Shown here in pieces: positions 1-7,748 of a DNA stretch of 64,000 nucleotides. The position numbers were made by a program, and so were the translations under genes. The notes beneath the pieces were generated by a model, which saw nothing but the letters and a program-made list of their open reading frames with translations, was not told the origin of the DNA and did no database searches. Source of the DNA: Dyadobacter sp. MSC1_007 (GTDB lineage Bacteria; Bacteroidota; Bacteroidia; Cytophagales; Spirosomataceae); the NCBI RefSeq assembly GCF_023667495.1, contig NZ_JAMOZL010000002.1, forward strand, positions 620,001 through 684,000, given 5' to 3'. Each line of letters begins with the position of its first letter. The stretch's first letter is position 1.

Positions 1-816
1 CACGCCCGACTGTTCCGAATACTTCAATGCCAGCTTTTGATAATGAATGGCAGCCGGAAGTGAGTCGATGAGAAATCTTGCCAGGGAATTATAATTGTTG
101 GTCAATCCGACGACGTCCCTGGATTTTTCGCGTATCGCGATTGCTTCTTTAATGTATTTCAGTGCTGCCGCACTGTTTCCAAGATTGCTATTCGCCGTTG
201 CGAGGTTAGTCGCAGCCAGGGATGTTGTGTAGGGGTCGTTCAATTTTTCACCCAGCCGCCTGGCTTTGAGCAGCCATTCAATTTCTTTTTCATATTCCCC
301 CTTTAACCGGAAAAGAAACCCAAGATCGTTGTAAACAATGGCCGTGTAATCTGACTGATCTTTTTCAAATTTAATAGCAAGGGAACTGCGGTACTGAACT
401 TCCGACTCCTTGTAACGATGCTTAAACATATAGTGCTGACCAAGCTGAAGTCTGCCCAGGGCATGCATGAAATCATCTTTGATCAGTGTGGCTACTCTTA
501 TTCCTGCCAGGTCGAGAAATTCGATACTATCCTGCCTGGAAGTGTATTTTTTTAACTCCGCAATTTTTAAAAGTGCCCACCCTTCGCCACGAAGCATTTT
601 CTTTCGTTTGCTCAATGCGCCCGCAGCACGCGCAAGGGACATGGCCGAATCGATATTCGAATCCGAAAATTCGTCTGCTGCGTTCAGTAACTCATAAATA
701 CGTACAGAATCCTTGCTGGTATATGCCCCTTGCCCGAGTACCGAAGAAACATGGATGCATGCCAATAGCATCGCTATTGCACAAAATACCAGCGATTGCG
801 GAAAGCTCCGGCGCAT
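1..816 (-). CDS. TPR-repeat signalling protein, 3' end outside window
   Basis: The reading frame is open from an ATG at 816 to the left edge (272 codons), so the C-terminus is missing. A signal peptide is visible (hydrophobic run with FCAIAMLLACIHVSSVLG, residues about 9-28), followed by helical repeats of TPR type, for example around AIVYNDLGFLFRLKGEYEKE and LAATNLATANSNLG, with the usual Gly/Ala/Tyr spacing. In Cytophagia, secreted N-terminal TPR arrays of this kind usually continue into a membrane segment and a histidine kinase or LuxR-type output domain; that part is not visible, so the signalling role is inference. It diverges from the cupin gene across about 170 bp. Confidence 0.7.
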   Translation of the reverse strand, partial: MRRSFPQSLVFCAIAMLLACIHVSSVLGQGAYTSKDSVRIYELLNAADEFSDSNIDSAMSLARAAGALSKRKKMLRGEGWALLKIAELKKYTSRQDSIEFLDLAGIRVATLIKDDFMHALGRLQLGQHYMFKHRYKESEVQYRSSLAIKFEKDQSDYTAIVYNDLGFLFRLKGEYEKEIEWLLKARRLGEKLNDPYTTSLAATNLATANSNLGNSAAALKYIKEAIAIREKSRDVVGLTNNYNSLARFLIDSLPAAIHYQKLALKYSEQSGV

Positions 817-899
817 GATTGTCAGCGGTTGGGTTTATCATGTAAGTTAAGTGCGATTTTCCGCTTTCAAAAGAATCTCTTCGAAGCGACCGCCGCGTT

Positions 900-939
900 G
901 TAGTGGACTACCTGCAATATTGAATTTGGACTACATAGT
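900..939. promoter_or_regulatory. Paired short inverted repeats between divergent genes
   Basis: Between the TPR gene and the cupin gene lie GTAGT-GG-ACTAC (900-911) and ACTA-CA-TAGT (930-939). Both share the GGACTAC core, with starts 24 bp apart. Such spaced sites could bind a dimeric regulator, but the arms are short and could be chance. Confidence 0.2.
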
Positions 940-990
940 ATGTTGCCAATCCGTTTAATTTGCAAAAGTCCCCACCTTGACAACCCGTAT

Positions 991-1452
991 ATGTGCCTCA
1001 AACCTTTCAGCAGCATTCTGCCGTGTTTTGTTTTTTCTGCAATGCTTTGTTCCTCAGCTCTCGCGCAGCATCAACATCCCGCCGAACCAGACAAAAAAGT
1101 AAATCCACTCTCTTTTAGCCCGGTACTGAATGAATATCTCGGCGACCCGGAATTGAAAAATTACAAGTGGGAATCTCAAATTTTGACCGTGGCACCAGGC
1201 GGAGTAGATACCGTGGCACACCGACACGACGCGGAAGTTTTTGGATATATTATTGAGGGAAAACTGGAAGTCGGATTAAACAAGGAAACGCCAAAGACTT
1301 TCATTGCAGGGCAAATGTTTCATGAAACACGCAACATTCTGCATTCTTTCACCCGCAATCCAGACCCGGCGAACCCCACCAAAGTATTGCTCATTTTTGT
1401 CATAAAAGACGGCAGGGCCGGTTATACCAGGGAATATCCACCGAAAAACTAA
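991..1452 (+). CDS. Secreted cupin-fold protein
   Basis: The reading frame opens at 940, but the ATG at 991 gives a clean signal peptide (MCLKPFSSILPCFVFSAM... cut near SSALAQ) and is chosen as start, giving 153 residues. The mature part has a single cupin-2 domain: motif 1 reads AHRHDAEVFGYIIEGKLEV, with two His and one Glu as likely metal ligands, and motif 2 reads GQMFHETRNILHSFTRN. Family members bind a metal and either catalyse dioxygenase or isomerase reactions or act as sensors; the substrate cannot be inferred. It converges with the sigma-factor gene, leaving 12 bp between stops. Confidence 0.75.
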   Translation: MCLKPFSSILPCFVFSAMLCSSALAQHQHPAEPDKKVNPLSFSPVLNEYLGDPELKNYKWESQILTVAPGGVDTVAHRHDAEVFGYIIEGKLEVGLNKETPKTFIAGQMFHETRNILHSFTRNPDPANPTKVLLIFVIKDGRAGYTREYPPKN

Positions 1453-1464
1453 ACCGGAAATTGC

Positions 1465-2913
1465 CTATTCATCCAGCTTAATTTCGACAACCAGCTCTTT
1501 TCCATTCCCGTACTTACTGATCGCCTCTTTTTGTGGCAGCTTGATCAGACTATATTTTTTATCAGAGAGATCCACTGTCTCGTCTAATTTCATTGGTCTG
1601 CCCTCTACAATCAAAAGGTCTATTTTATTGATGAACGAGAAAGTCCCGCTGCCTGTGAATTTTTGTGAGTTAAGGTTAACCCTGACATTTTTTCCTTTGA
1701 GATAAAGTCCATTGTCCTTCGCCGAGAAAAACACCTCAGATGCATAAAAGGAACCAAATAATTTGCTGGAATCTTTGATACTATCCGATTTAACAATGGT
1801 AATCGGTTTTGCCAGTTCTGAGATTTGTTTTTCAGCATTTGAATAATTGGCAAGGTGAACTGGTATTGAATTGGTATTGATCGGCTTCGTAGAATCAAAA
1901 GCCAGTGTAGAGCTTGAAAGAAGTAATGTGCTTAGAAAATTCAGGTTTTTCATATCATTGTTTTTTATAGGTTTTTCAGTTGATATGATCCTGTTTTCTA
2001 AAAAGGTGGCAGTGTTGGCATCTTTTTTTCCAAATTCATTTGTGTTGTTATTCTTTACATCCGCTTGTGCGACTGTATCAATTTGGGGCACACCACTTTC
2101 TATTGCCACCGGTGCATTCATTGGCCCATTTGACAAAAAGTATATTCCGAGTGTGGCCGCCAGGTTCAGTACCAGGGTCGCAGATGAAATATCAGTCTTG
2201 AAATTAAAATGGCTGGGAACCGAAGTTGGGATATATTCCGGAACTCGCGCTTCGGTAAAATCAAGATCGTTAAAACGAAGTCTTTCTTGTGGTTGCAAGT
2301 TCAGATGGCCCAATCGCTGCACGAACCAATAGTCGATATCCCAAAGTTGGTTGGGAAGCCAGAGCAAAACCAACAACTTTTTTCGTTTTTTGCCGTCTCC
2401 TGCTTTTTCTACAAGGATTTGCCTGATCTTTTTTCGGGCCCTGGCCAGGTGGGACTTTGACGTTCCCTCGCTGATACCAAGTTCGGCCGCGATTTGAGCA
2501 TGCGTGAAATTCTCAAACACGTACAGGTTAAAGACAATTTTATGGTGTTCGGGCAAGCTCCGGACAATTTCGAGAAGTTCTGTCTCCGAAAATGCATCTT
2601 CGTCGTTGCTTTGACTTTCATCAGCGGATTCATGCATAGCCGCATCATAGGCAATCCTTTCCTGCCGGCGCTGTTGCCTTTTCTGCTCCCGCAAGTATTG
2701 CAAAGCTACGTTGACAACTATACGCCTTAACCAGGCCTCGATCGGGCCTTTGTTTTCAAAGCTCGAAGATTTGTCAATCGCTAAAAGAAACGCATCATGC
2801 GCCAGGTCTTCGGCGATTTGCCTGTCATAGGTATACCGGTAGCAAACGCCGATCATTTTAGCAATGGTGTGCTTATAGGTAGCCTCCCAAAATGTTTTCG
2901 ATACATCATTCAT
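1465..2913 (-). CDS. ECF-type sigma factor with long membrane/periplasmic C-terminal extension
   Basis: The first 170 residues are a standard ECF sigma factor: region 2 around residues 12-80 (DRQIAEDLAHDAFLLAI, WLRRIVVNVALQYLR) and region 4 around 113-165 (LPEHHKIVFNLYVFE, then the HTH AQIAAELGISEGTSKSHL). Instead of ending at about 180 residues the protein runs to 482. It has a hydrophobic segment at about 244-262 (ATLVLNLAATLGIYFL), a low-complexity Asn/Thr linker, and a second hydrophobic stretch starting at Met321 (MKNLNFLSTLLLSSSTLAF) that looks like a secretory signal. The end, with LIVEGRP and EAISKYGNGKELVVEIKL, resembles the plug-like tail of Bacteroidota M56/TonB-associated proteins. 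It may be a membrane-tethered sigma factor, or two genes joined in one frame with an internal start at 1953. Confidence 0.8.
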   Translation of the reverse strand: MNDVSKTFWEATYKHTIAKMIGVCYRYTYDRQIAEDLAHDAFLLAIDKSSSFENKGPIEAWLRRIVVNVALQYLREQKRQQRRQERIAYDAAMHESADESQSNDEDAFSETELLEIVRSLPEHHKIVFNLYVFENFTHAQIAAELGISEGTSKSHLARARKKIRQILVEKAGDGKKRKKLLVLLWLPNQLWDIDYWFVQRLGHLNLQPQERLRFNDLDFTEARVPEYIPTSVPSHFNFKTDISSATLVLNLAATLGIYFLSNGPMNAPVAIESGVPQIDTVAQADVKNNNTNEFGKKDANTATFLENRIISTEKPIKNNDMKNLNFLSTLLLSSSTLAFDSTKPINTNSIPVHLANYSNAEKQISELAKPITIVKSDSIKDSSKLFGSFYASEVFFSAKDNGLYLKGKNVRVNLNSQKFTGSGTFSFINKIDLLIVEGRPMKLDETVDLSDKKYSLIKLPQKEAISKYGNGKELVVEIKLDE

Positions 2914-3035
2914 GCAGGCAATGATGCTTTGTTGCTGAAATGGTGGCAGTTTTTTAATCTAAAATTAACATATTTCCAATAACTGACATATCAAATCATC
3001 CGGCGAAGCTAAACGGGAAGGAGTGTGGGCGCCTG

Positions 3036-3425
3036 CTATTCACTCGACGGTATTCCGCTGGTCTGTGTGGCGACGTTCCGGTAATTGCCGGTTGTACCCG
3101 TGTGGTTCTTCGTGTTCCTTGGGGCGGAGCCACTGCCTGATTTCATTACAGTATCGGGCTCCGTCAAATTTTTTCTGCGGATTGCAAGTGCTTCTTTTGA
3201 AAAAAGCATTGATTGGGAAGCCTCCGTCTCATTCGTACTTTGGGCCCGGTTGTCAGCCGCCTGGTAATCGCTCCTTTTTTCGCTTTTCGGAGTGGGGGTT
3301 TGGATTCCCTGTCCCTGCACTTTCGTCGTACCGGCTTTGTCGGTCGAGCTGGTGGTGGTCTGGGCGTGTGACACAGTTGCTGCGCCCAGGCATGTTATAA
3401 CCGCCGCTATCATTACTTTTTTCAT
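3036..3425 (-). CDS. Small secreted low-complexity protein
   Basis: The ATG at 3425 is chosen over the upstream in-frame starts because it begins a classical signal peptide (MKKVMIAAVITCLGAATVSHAQ). The mature part, about 107 residues, is rich in Thr, Ser, Gln, Asn and Lys and shows no recognisable domain or hydrophobic core, so it is probably disordered in the periplasm. It lies upstream of and on the same strand as the sigma-factor gene, with about 120 bp between them. Function unknown. Confidence 0.55.
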   Translation of the reverse strand: MKKVMIAAVITCLGAATVSHAQTTTSSTDKAGTTKVQGQGIQTPTPKSEKRSDYQAADNRAQSTNETEASQSMLFSKEALAIRRKNLTEPDTVMKSGSGSAPRNTKNHTGTTGNYRNVATQTSGIPSSE

Positions 3426-3690
3426 AATACTCGTGGTTTGGTTCATCAATCGGTACAATGCAATACAGTTAAAAATTGTGCCAGCATTTACCGGTTCAAA
3501 ACCATGCCCACGAATGTCTATGATGAGTATATATAGAAGTAAAGCTACAATGTGTTAGTCTTAAAGTAGTAACTGTTCGTCCCATATTCGGCGCGTTCGT
3601 CCCAATTTTTTGTCAGCGAAATGCTGTGAAGTTACTTTTAGCTGACCATCGGTTTCTTAAATCAATGTTAAACTTTAAACGACTCAACTC

Positions 3691-4269
3691 ATGAGCAGGG
3701 ACATTTCTTGGATCAACGAAATTAAGAACAACACAAACGAAGACTACATCATCTGGTGCCACGACACGGACAATGAAGGCGTGTACCGGGACTCTTTTAC
3801 AAATGAAGAAATTGGCAAAAACGACGGCGGACAGCAGGTCGTCATTAAGGCTGGAGCGCACCTGGTAGCAAGCGGCTGTGGCATTCCCGACGGCGGCGAC
3901 AAGGACGGAAAACCCAAAGCGCGCGTAATATGTGCGTATTCCGCGGCGCTGCACCACGTCGGCGATCCGGGAGTGGGCTTGCGGATCAACCGCGTGATGG
4001 CCGATGACGAAAAGGACAAGCTCGTTTACCGTGATCATTTCACGACAAAGCAACTCGCCGAAATCATTTTCCCACGCGGATCGGAGCAGAATATCATCCT
4101 GCGCATTGATGCTGACGGTATTTATCTGGATATTAAGGAAGCCAAAACATCCTCGGAATGGGAAGCATACCTTTTTGGCCAGAAAGTGAAGAATTTGTTT
4201 GAAGAACTTGCACCTGAACTTGCAAAACTCGCGATCCAGGCCGCCCAGAAAGCGCTGGAAGCGGTATAA
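3691..4269 (+). CDS. Hypothetical 192-residue cytosolic protein
   Basis: No signal peptide or membrane segment is visible. The N-terminal two thirds are beta-rich and polar (INEIKNNTNEDYIIWCHDTD, QQVVIKAGAHLVASGCGIPD), and the last 50 residues are an amphipathic helix (VKNLFEELAPELAKLAIQAA). I do not recognise a family. The codon pattern is coding-like, and a terminator-like hairpin begins 25 bp after the stop, supporting a monocistronic gene. An overlapping opposite-strand frame (3613-4275) is taken as its shadow. Confidence 0.6.
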   Translation: MSRDISWINEIKNNTNEDYIIWCHDTDNEGVYRDSFTNEEIGKNDGGQQVVIKAGAHLVASGCGIPDGGDKDGKPKARVICAYSAALHHVGDPGVGLRINRVMADDEKDKLVYRDHFTTKQLAEIIFPRGSEQNIILRIDADGIYLDIKEAKTSSEWEAYLFGQKVKNLFEELAPELAKLAIQAAQKALEAV

Positions 4270-4294
4270 CCTCATCTTTGCGGATCAGCGAACC

Positions 4295-4350
4295 AATGCA
4301 TTGTATCCTGGCCGGTGATTTCCTCCGGTTGAGGAACAATGCATTTTTAT
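4295..4350 (+). terminator. Rho-independent-type terminator after the 3691 gene
   Basis: A 10-bp stem, AATGCATTGT (4295-4304) with ACAATGCATT (4336-4345), encloses a loop with its own small stem (TCCT/AGGA, CCGG/CCGG) and runs into TTTTTAT. Confidence 0.6.
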
Positions 4351-4447
4351 TGATTGATCGTTGTATTGAGTCGTCCGTGCAAGGGAATTTCATAACTTTA
4401 GCCCCCCGTCTGTCAGCGAACCAGTGAAAGTTATCACTTAAAATTAA

Positions 4448-5377
4448 ATGGTTATGCAAAAAGTAGTCCCACATTTATGGTTTGACAAAGAGGCCGTTGA
4501 GGCGGCGCAATTTTACACTTCGATATTCCCCGAATCCCGGGTTACCAGCACGACGAGGTTTGAAGATACGCCTTCCGGGGATGGAGATCTAGTCCTTTTC
4601 GAGATATGGAACCAGAAATTTTGGGCCATCAGCGCCGGGCCGCTTTTCAAGTTCAATCCTTCCATTTCTTTCATGGTGAATTTCGACCCGCTACTGTTTG
4701 GGTCCTCCGAAAACCCCGCGCAGGCTGCGAGAGAGAAATTGGACGAGGTATGGAATGCGCTGGCCGACGGCGGCTCGGTGCTCATGCCGCTCGATAAATA
4801 TCCTTTTAGTGAACGGTATGGTTGGGTAGCGGATAAATATGGCCTGTCGTGGCAGCTGATCCTTACCAATCCGGAGGGCGACCCGAGGCCACCCATCGTC
4901 CCGTCCATGATGTTTGTGGGGGAGCAATGTGGTAGGGCAGAAGAGGCTATTAACTTCTACGCATCGGTTTTCGAGAACGTCAAAACAGGCGTGATTCACC
5001 GCTATCCGGAGGGTATGAGCCCCGACAAGGCCGGGACGGTGATGTTCGCCGATTTTCAGCTCGAAGGTTCATGGTTCGCGGCGATGGACAGTGCGCACGA
5101 GCACCAATTTGCATTCAATGAAGCGGTTTCGCTGCTGGTAAACTGCGATGACCAGCAAGAAGTTGATTATCTCACGGCCAAATTATCGGCCGTCCCGGAA
5201 GCCGAGCAATGCGGTTGGGTGAAAGATAAATTCGGTGTATCGTGGCAGATATCACCCACTATTCTGGAAGAAATATTCGTCAATGGTTCAAGAGAACAAA
5301 TCAATCGCGTTACACAAGCACTTTTACCAATGAAGAAACTTGATATCGCTGCATTAAAGCGTGCTTTTGCAGGCTGA
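4448..5377 (+). CDS. Double VOC (PhnB/3-demethylubiquinone methyltransferase-like) protein
   Basis: The protein has 309 residues and no signal peptide. It contains two copies of the PhnB-like VOC module: copy 1 at about residues 4-145 (VVPHLWFDKEAVEAAQFYTS ... YGWVADKYGLSWQL) and copy 2 at about 153-280 (PSMMFVGEQCGRAEEAINFY ... CGWVKDKFGVSWQISPT). Each begins with a beta-strand plus the A-x-x-F-Y motif and ends with the conserved D-K-[YF]-G-[LV]-S-W-Q signature. Database names for the family refer to 3-demethylubiquinone-9 methyltransferase, but these proteins have no SAM-binding domain and their activity is unproven. The second ATG (4454) is an equally good start. Confidence 0.85.
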   Translation: MVMQKVVPHLWFDKEAVEAAQFYTSIFPESRVTSTTRFEDTPSGDGDLVLFEIWNQKFWAISAGPLFKFNPSISFMVNFDPLLFGSSENPAQAAREKLDEVWNALADGGSVLMPLDKYPFSERYGWVADKYGLSWQLILTNPEGDPRPPIVPSMMFVGEQCGRAEEAINFYASVFENVKTGVIHRYPEGMSPDKAGTVMFADFQLEGSWFAAMDSAHEHQFAFNEAVSLLVNCDDQQEVDYLTAKLSAVPEAEQCGWVKDKFGVSWQISPTILEEIFVNGSREQINRVTQALLPMKKLDIAALKRAFAG

Positions 5378-5461
5378 TTTTTAATGAATGCCACGCTCAA
5401 TGCAGATAATAGCTGGACGATAACGCAGGGTATGGATTGATCGGTTAAAATTCGCCTAGTT

Positions 5462-5493
5462 TTTGAAAATTTTCAGATAAAAGGTAAATTTTG
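5462..5493 (+). promoter_or_regulatory. Candidate Bacteroidota promoter for the DUF2490 gene
   Basis: TTTG (5462-5465) is followed after 19 bp by TAAATTTTG (5485-5493), close to the TTTG/TAnnTTTG consensus of Bacteroidota but with one extra base in the -7 box. The predicted leader to the ATG is about 120 nt. Confidence 0.35.
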
Positions 5494-5621
5494 TACAAAC
5501 GGGTCATTTGCGTTCTATTTTTTGAGTTGCAGACGGTCTAGTATTGCAAAAAAATCGGCAGGAATTGCCACGGCAAATCAGTGGCTATTGCCTTAAAACC
5601 TTTCTGTAATTTTTAGATTTT

Positions 5622-6359
5622 ATGATGAATAAATACTTCCTGGCACTCATTTTACTTTTTTCACTCCCGTCGTTCGCTCAAAAACAAGTCAACAAACATA
5701 GCGGTGTTTGGTTTGGTTATTTCAATCAAACCAGGCTCAGCAACAAATGGGGAATCTGGTTGGACCTGCATGGCCGGCGCACCGATTTTCTGGACAGATG
5801 GTCGACGCAGATCATCCGGCCCGGTATTACTTACTACGCCAATGACCACCTGCGCTTCACAGTTGGCTATGCCTATGCAAGAAGTTACCCGGCGGCAGGC
5901 CTTCACACGGTACGTCCCGAAAACAGGTTATGGCAGCAGGTTTTATGGACGAGCCGGCAAAAGCGCCTTCAAACACAACAGTGGATCAGGGTAGAAGAAC
6001 GGTTCAACAGGAAAATTGCAAATGACAAACTTCAGGATGGCTATAATTTCAATTTTCGTTTCCGCTATCTCTTAAACCTGATGGTGCCATTGAACCGCGA
6101 TTTCATAGAGCCGAATACCCTTTTCTTTGCCTTCAATGATGAAATTCACATTAATGCAGGAAAGCAGATCACCTACAATATATTCGATCAGAATCGCCTG
6201 TTTGTGGGCTTGGGTTACCAATTTACCAAAGGGCTTAATTTGCAGGTCGGGTATATGAACCAGTTTCAGCAATTACCATCCGGCAATCATTTTAACAGTA
6301 ATAATGTGCTGCGGATCTTCGCTTTTCATAATTTGGATTTCAGACCAAAAAACAAGTAA
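5622..6359 (+). CDS. DUF2490 outer-membrane beta-barrel protein
   Basis: A signal peptide (MMNKYFLALILLFSLPSFAQ) precedes about 225 residues of alternating aromatic and polar strands typical of DUF2490: WFGYFNQTRLSNKWGIWLDL, then repeated R-P-G-I and G-Y-x-Y patterns, VRPENRLWQQVLW, and a terminal strand VLRIFAFHNLDFRPK. Family members are about 220-250 residues and are predicted porin-like barrels of unknown cargo. The start could also be the second Met (5625). The gene appears monocistronic. Confidence 0.8.
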   Translation: MMNKYFLALILLFSLPSFAQKQVNKHSGVWFGYFNQTRLSNKWGIWLDLHGRRTDFLDRWSTQIIRPGITYYANDHLRFTVGYAYARSYPAAGLHTVRPENRLWQQVLWTSRQKRLQTQQWIRVEERFNRKIANDKLQDGYNFNFRFRYLLNLMVPLNRDFIEPNTLFFAFNDEIHINAGKQITYNIFDQNRLFVGLGYQFTKGLNLQVGYMNQFQQLPSGNHFNSNNVLRIFAFHNLDFRPKNK

Positions 6360-6390
6360 TGCAAAGTATCCGTCCGACGAACACAACTGG

Positions 6391-6810
6391 TTAACTCAAA
6401 GGTGCCGCTCCAATCTGGGCCATGATGGCAAGCATATCGGGCTGACCATATTCCTTGACAAACCGGCCATCAGAAAGATGATAAAAATTAATTGCCTGCG
6501 CCTGGATAGGTTTTCCTGTCGCAGGCACACCAAAAAAGGTGCCCTGATGTGTACCGCGCATCGTGAAGCGCGCAGCAATTTTATCACCATCAGAAACCAT
6601 ATCCTCCAATGTCCACTGGATGTCTGGAAAACCGCTACGCATCATGGCAATAATCGAAAGGTACCCGGCAGGCCCCTGCATGGGATCGGGCCGGCCCGGT
6701 ACATGAAATAGAGCGTCGGGGGAAATGAGTTCTTCGGCCAGTGATTCGCTGGCAGAATTAATGAACGTTACAAAACGCTGCATGATGCGGTTGCTTGTGT
6801 CTGCTGTCAT
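6391..6810 (-). CDS. SnoaL-like ester cyclase
   Basis: A 139-residue NTF2-fold protein. Features of the SnoaL/ester-cyclase group are an N-terminal helix (MQRFVTFINSASESLAEELI), the H-V-P-G-R segment, the long helix GPAGYLSIIAMMRSGFPDIQ, and strands DKIAARFTMRGTHQG and INFYHLSDGRFVKEYGQPD. SnoaL itself closes a polyketide ring, but most bacterial homologues are uncharacterised and the substrate here is unknown. It is transcribed toward the DUF2490 gene and lies 90 bp downstream of a Crp/Fnr gene on the same strand. Confidence 0.8.
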   Translation of the reverse strand: MTADTSNRIMQRFVTFINSASESLAEELISPDALFHVPGRPDPMQGPAGYLSIIAMMRSGFPDIQWTLEDMVSDGDKIAARFTMRGTHQGTFFGVPATGKPIQAQAINFYHLSDGRFVKEYGQPDMLAIMAQIGAAPLS

Positions 6811-6900
6811 CTTAACGGTATTTTATTGAATACCGGCAAAATTACGCCCCTAGCCCTGCGCCGACCCATAAACAATCTTAAGAAATATCCTTAATGTAGT

Positions 6901-7521
6901 TTAAGGGATAATAGTGCGTGCAATATCTTTTCGGATTTTACTGAGAAATTCCGGCGTAATGCCCAGGTAGGATGCAATCTGTGTACCGGCAATCCGGTTG
7001 GATAGTTGTGGATATTGTTCCAGAAATGAAAGATATCTTTCTTCGGCTGTGGAGCTGATGTTGCCGAGCACCCGGTTTTGGAGTTCAATAAATTTCTGTT
7101 CTATGATGATCCTGAAATTTCGGTCAAACTTGTGGTGGTGCGTAAAAAGGTCCAGGAGATCCGGATGCCCGATTTGAAGGACCAGTGAAGGCTCTAAGGC
7201 TTCGATATAAAACAAACTGGGCTTTTCTGAGTAAAAGCTGGATAGATCAAAAAGCCACCGGGCCGCCGGGAGGTCATTTTCCGCCGCAAACTGGATGTTA
7301 TGTTCATTTCCATTTTTGTCAACAGCATACATTTTAAAACATCCTGATACTACAAAAGTAAAGTGCCTGCATACGTCCCCCTGCTGCAAAACGAAATGAC
7401 GGCGTTTCACAGACCGCTCTGTAAAGCGTGAAAACAGTTCAGTTTGCTCCGAAGTGTTAAGAGGGAAATAATCCTTAAAATAGTTGATTAACTGTTGGTG
7501 AGATGGAGTGCCGCTGTTCAA
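6901..7521 (-). CDS. Crp/Fnr family transcriptional regulator
   Basis: A 206-residue protein with an N-terminal cyclic-nucleotide-binding fold (about 25-115: RHFVLQQGDVCRHFTFVVSG, then CFKMYAVDKNGNEHNIQF) and a short C-terminal winged helix (about 165-203: IAGTQIASYLGITPEFLSKI). It lacks the Arg/Ser signature of cAMP-binding Crp and the Cys cluster of Fnr, as is usual for the many small Bacteroidota members whose ligands are unknown. It is divergent from the TPR gene at 7749 with 227 bp between, and may control the ester cyclase downstream. Confidence 0.85.
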   Translation of the reverse strand: MNSGTPSHQQLINYFKDYFPLNTSEQTELFSRFTERSVKRRHFVLQQGDVCRHFTFVVSGCFKMYAVDKNGNEHNIQFAAENDLPAARWLFDLSSFYSEKPSLFYIEALEPSLVLQIGHPDLLDLFTHHHKFDRNFRIIIEQKFIELQNRVLGNISSTAEERYLSFLEQYPQLSNRIAGTQIASYLGITPEFLSKIRKDIARTIIP

Positions 7522-7748
7522 GGTCTATCAAATTAGGTTTATGCAGGTCTTAATGTTACTTGCAGAATGGTTTCATTATTGAATATAGCAAAACCATAAT
7601 TTAACACCATCAGGCGCAGGTAAGAACTAGCATCATAGAGTAAAGAAACTATTAAAAAACTTCATAAATAGTTGTTTTCCGAATGATTGACGCTTTAATT
7701 TGTCTACCAAGTTAATAGAGTAAAGTCGGGCCCACCGGCGAGTATTTT

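Noticed and set aside
3613..4275. 220-codon minus-strand frame opposite the 3691 gene
   Set aside because: It mirrors the plus-strand gene in a favourable frame. Its product has no domain, and the plus-strand gene has a better start and a terminator.
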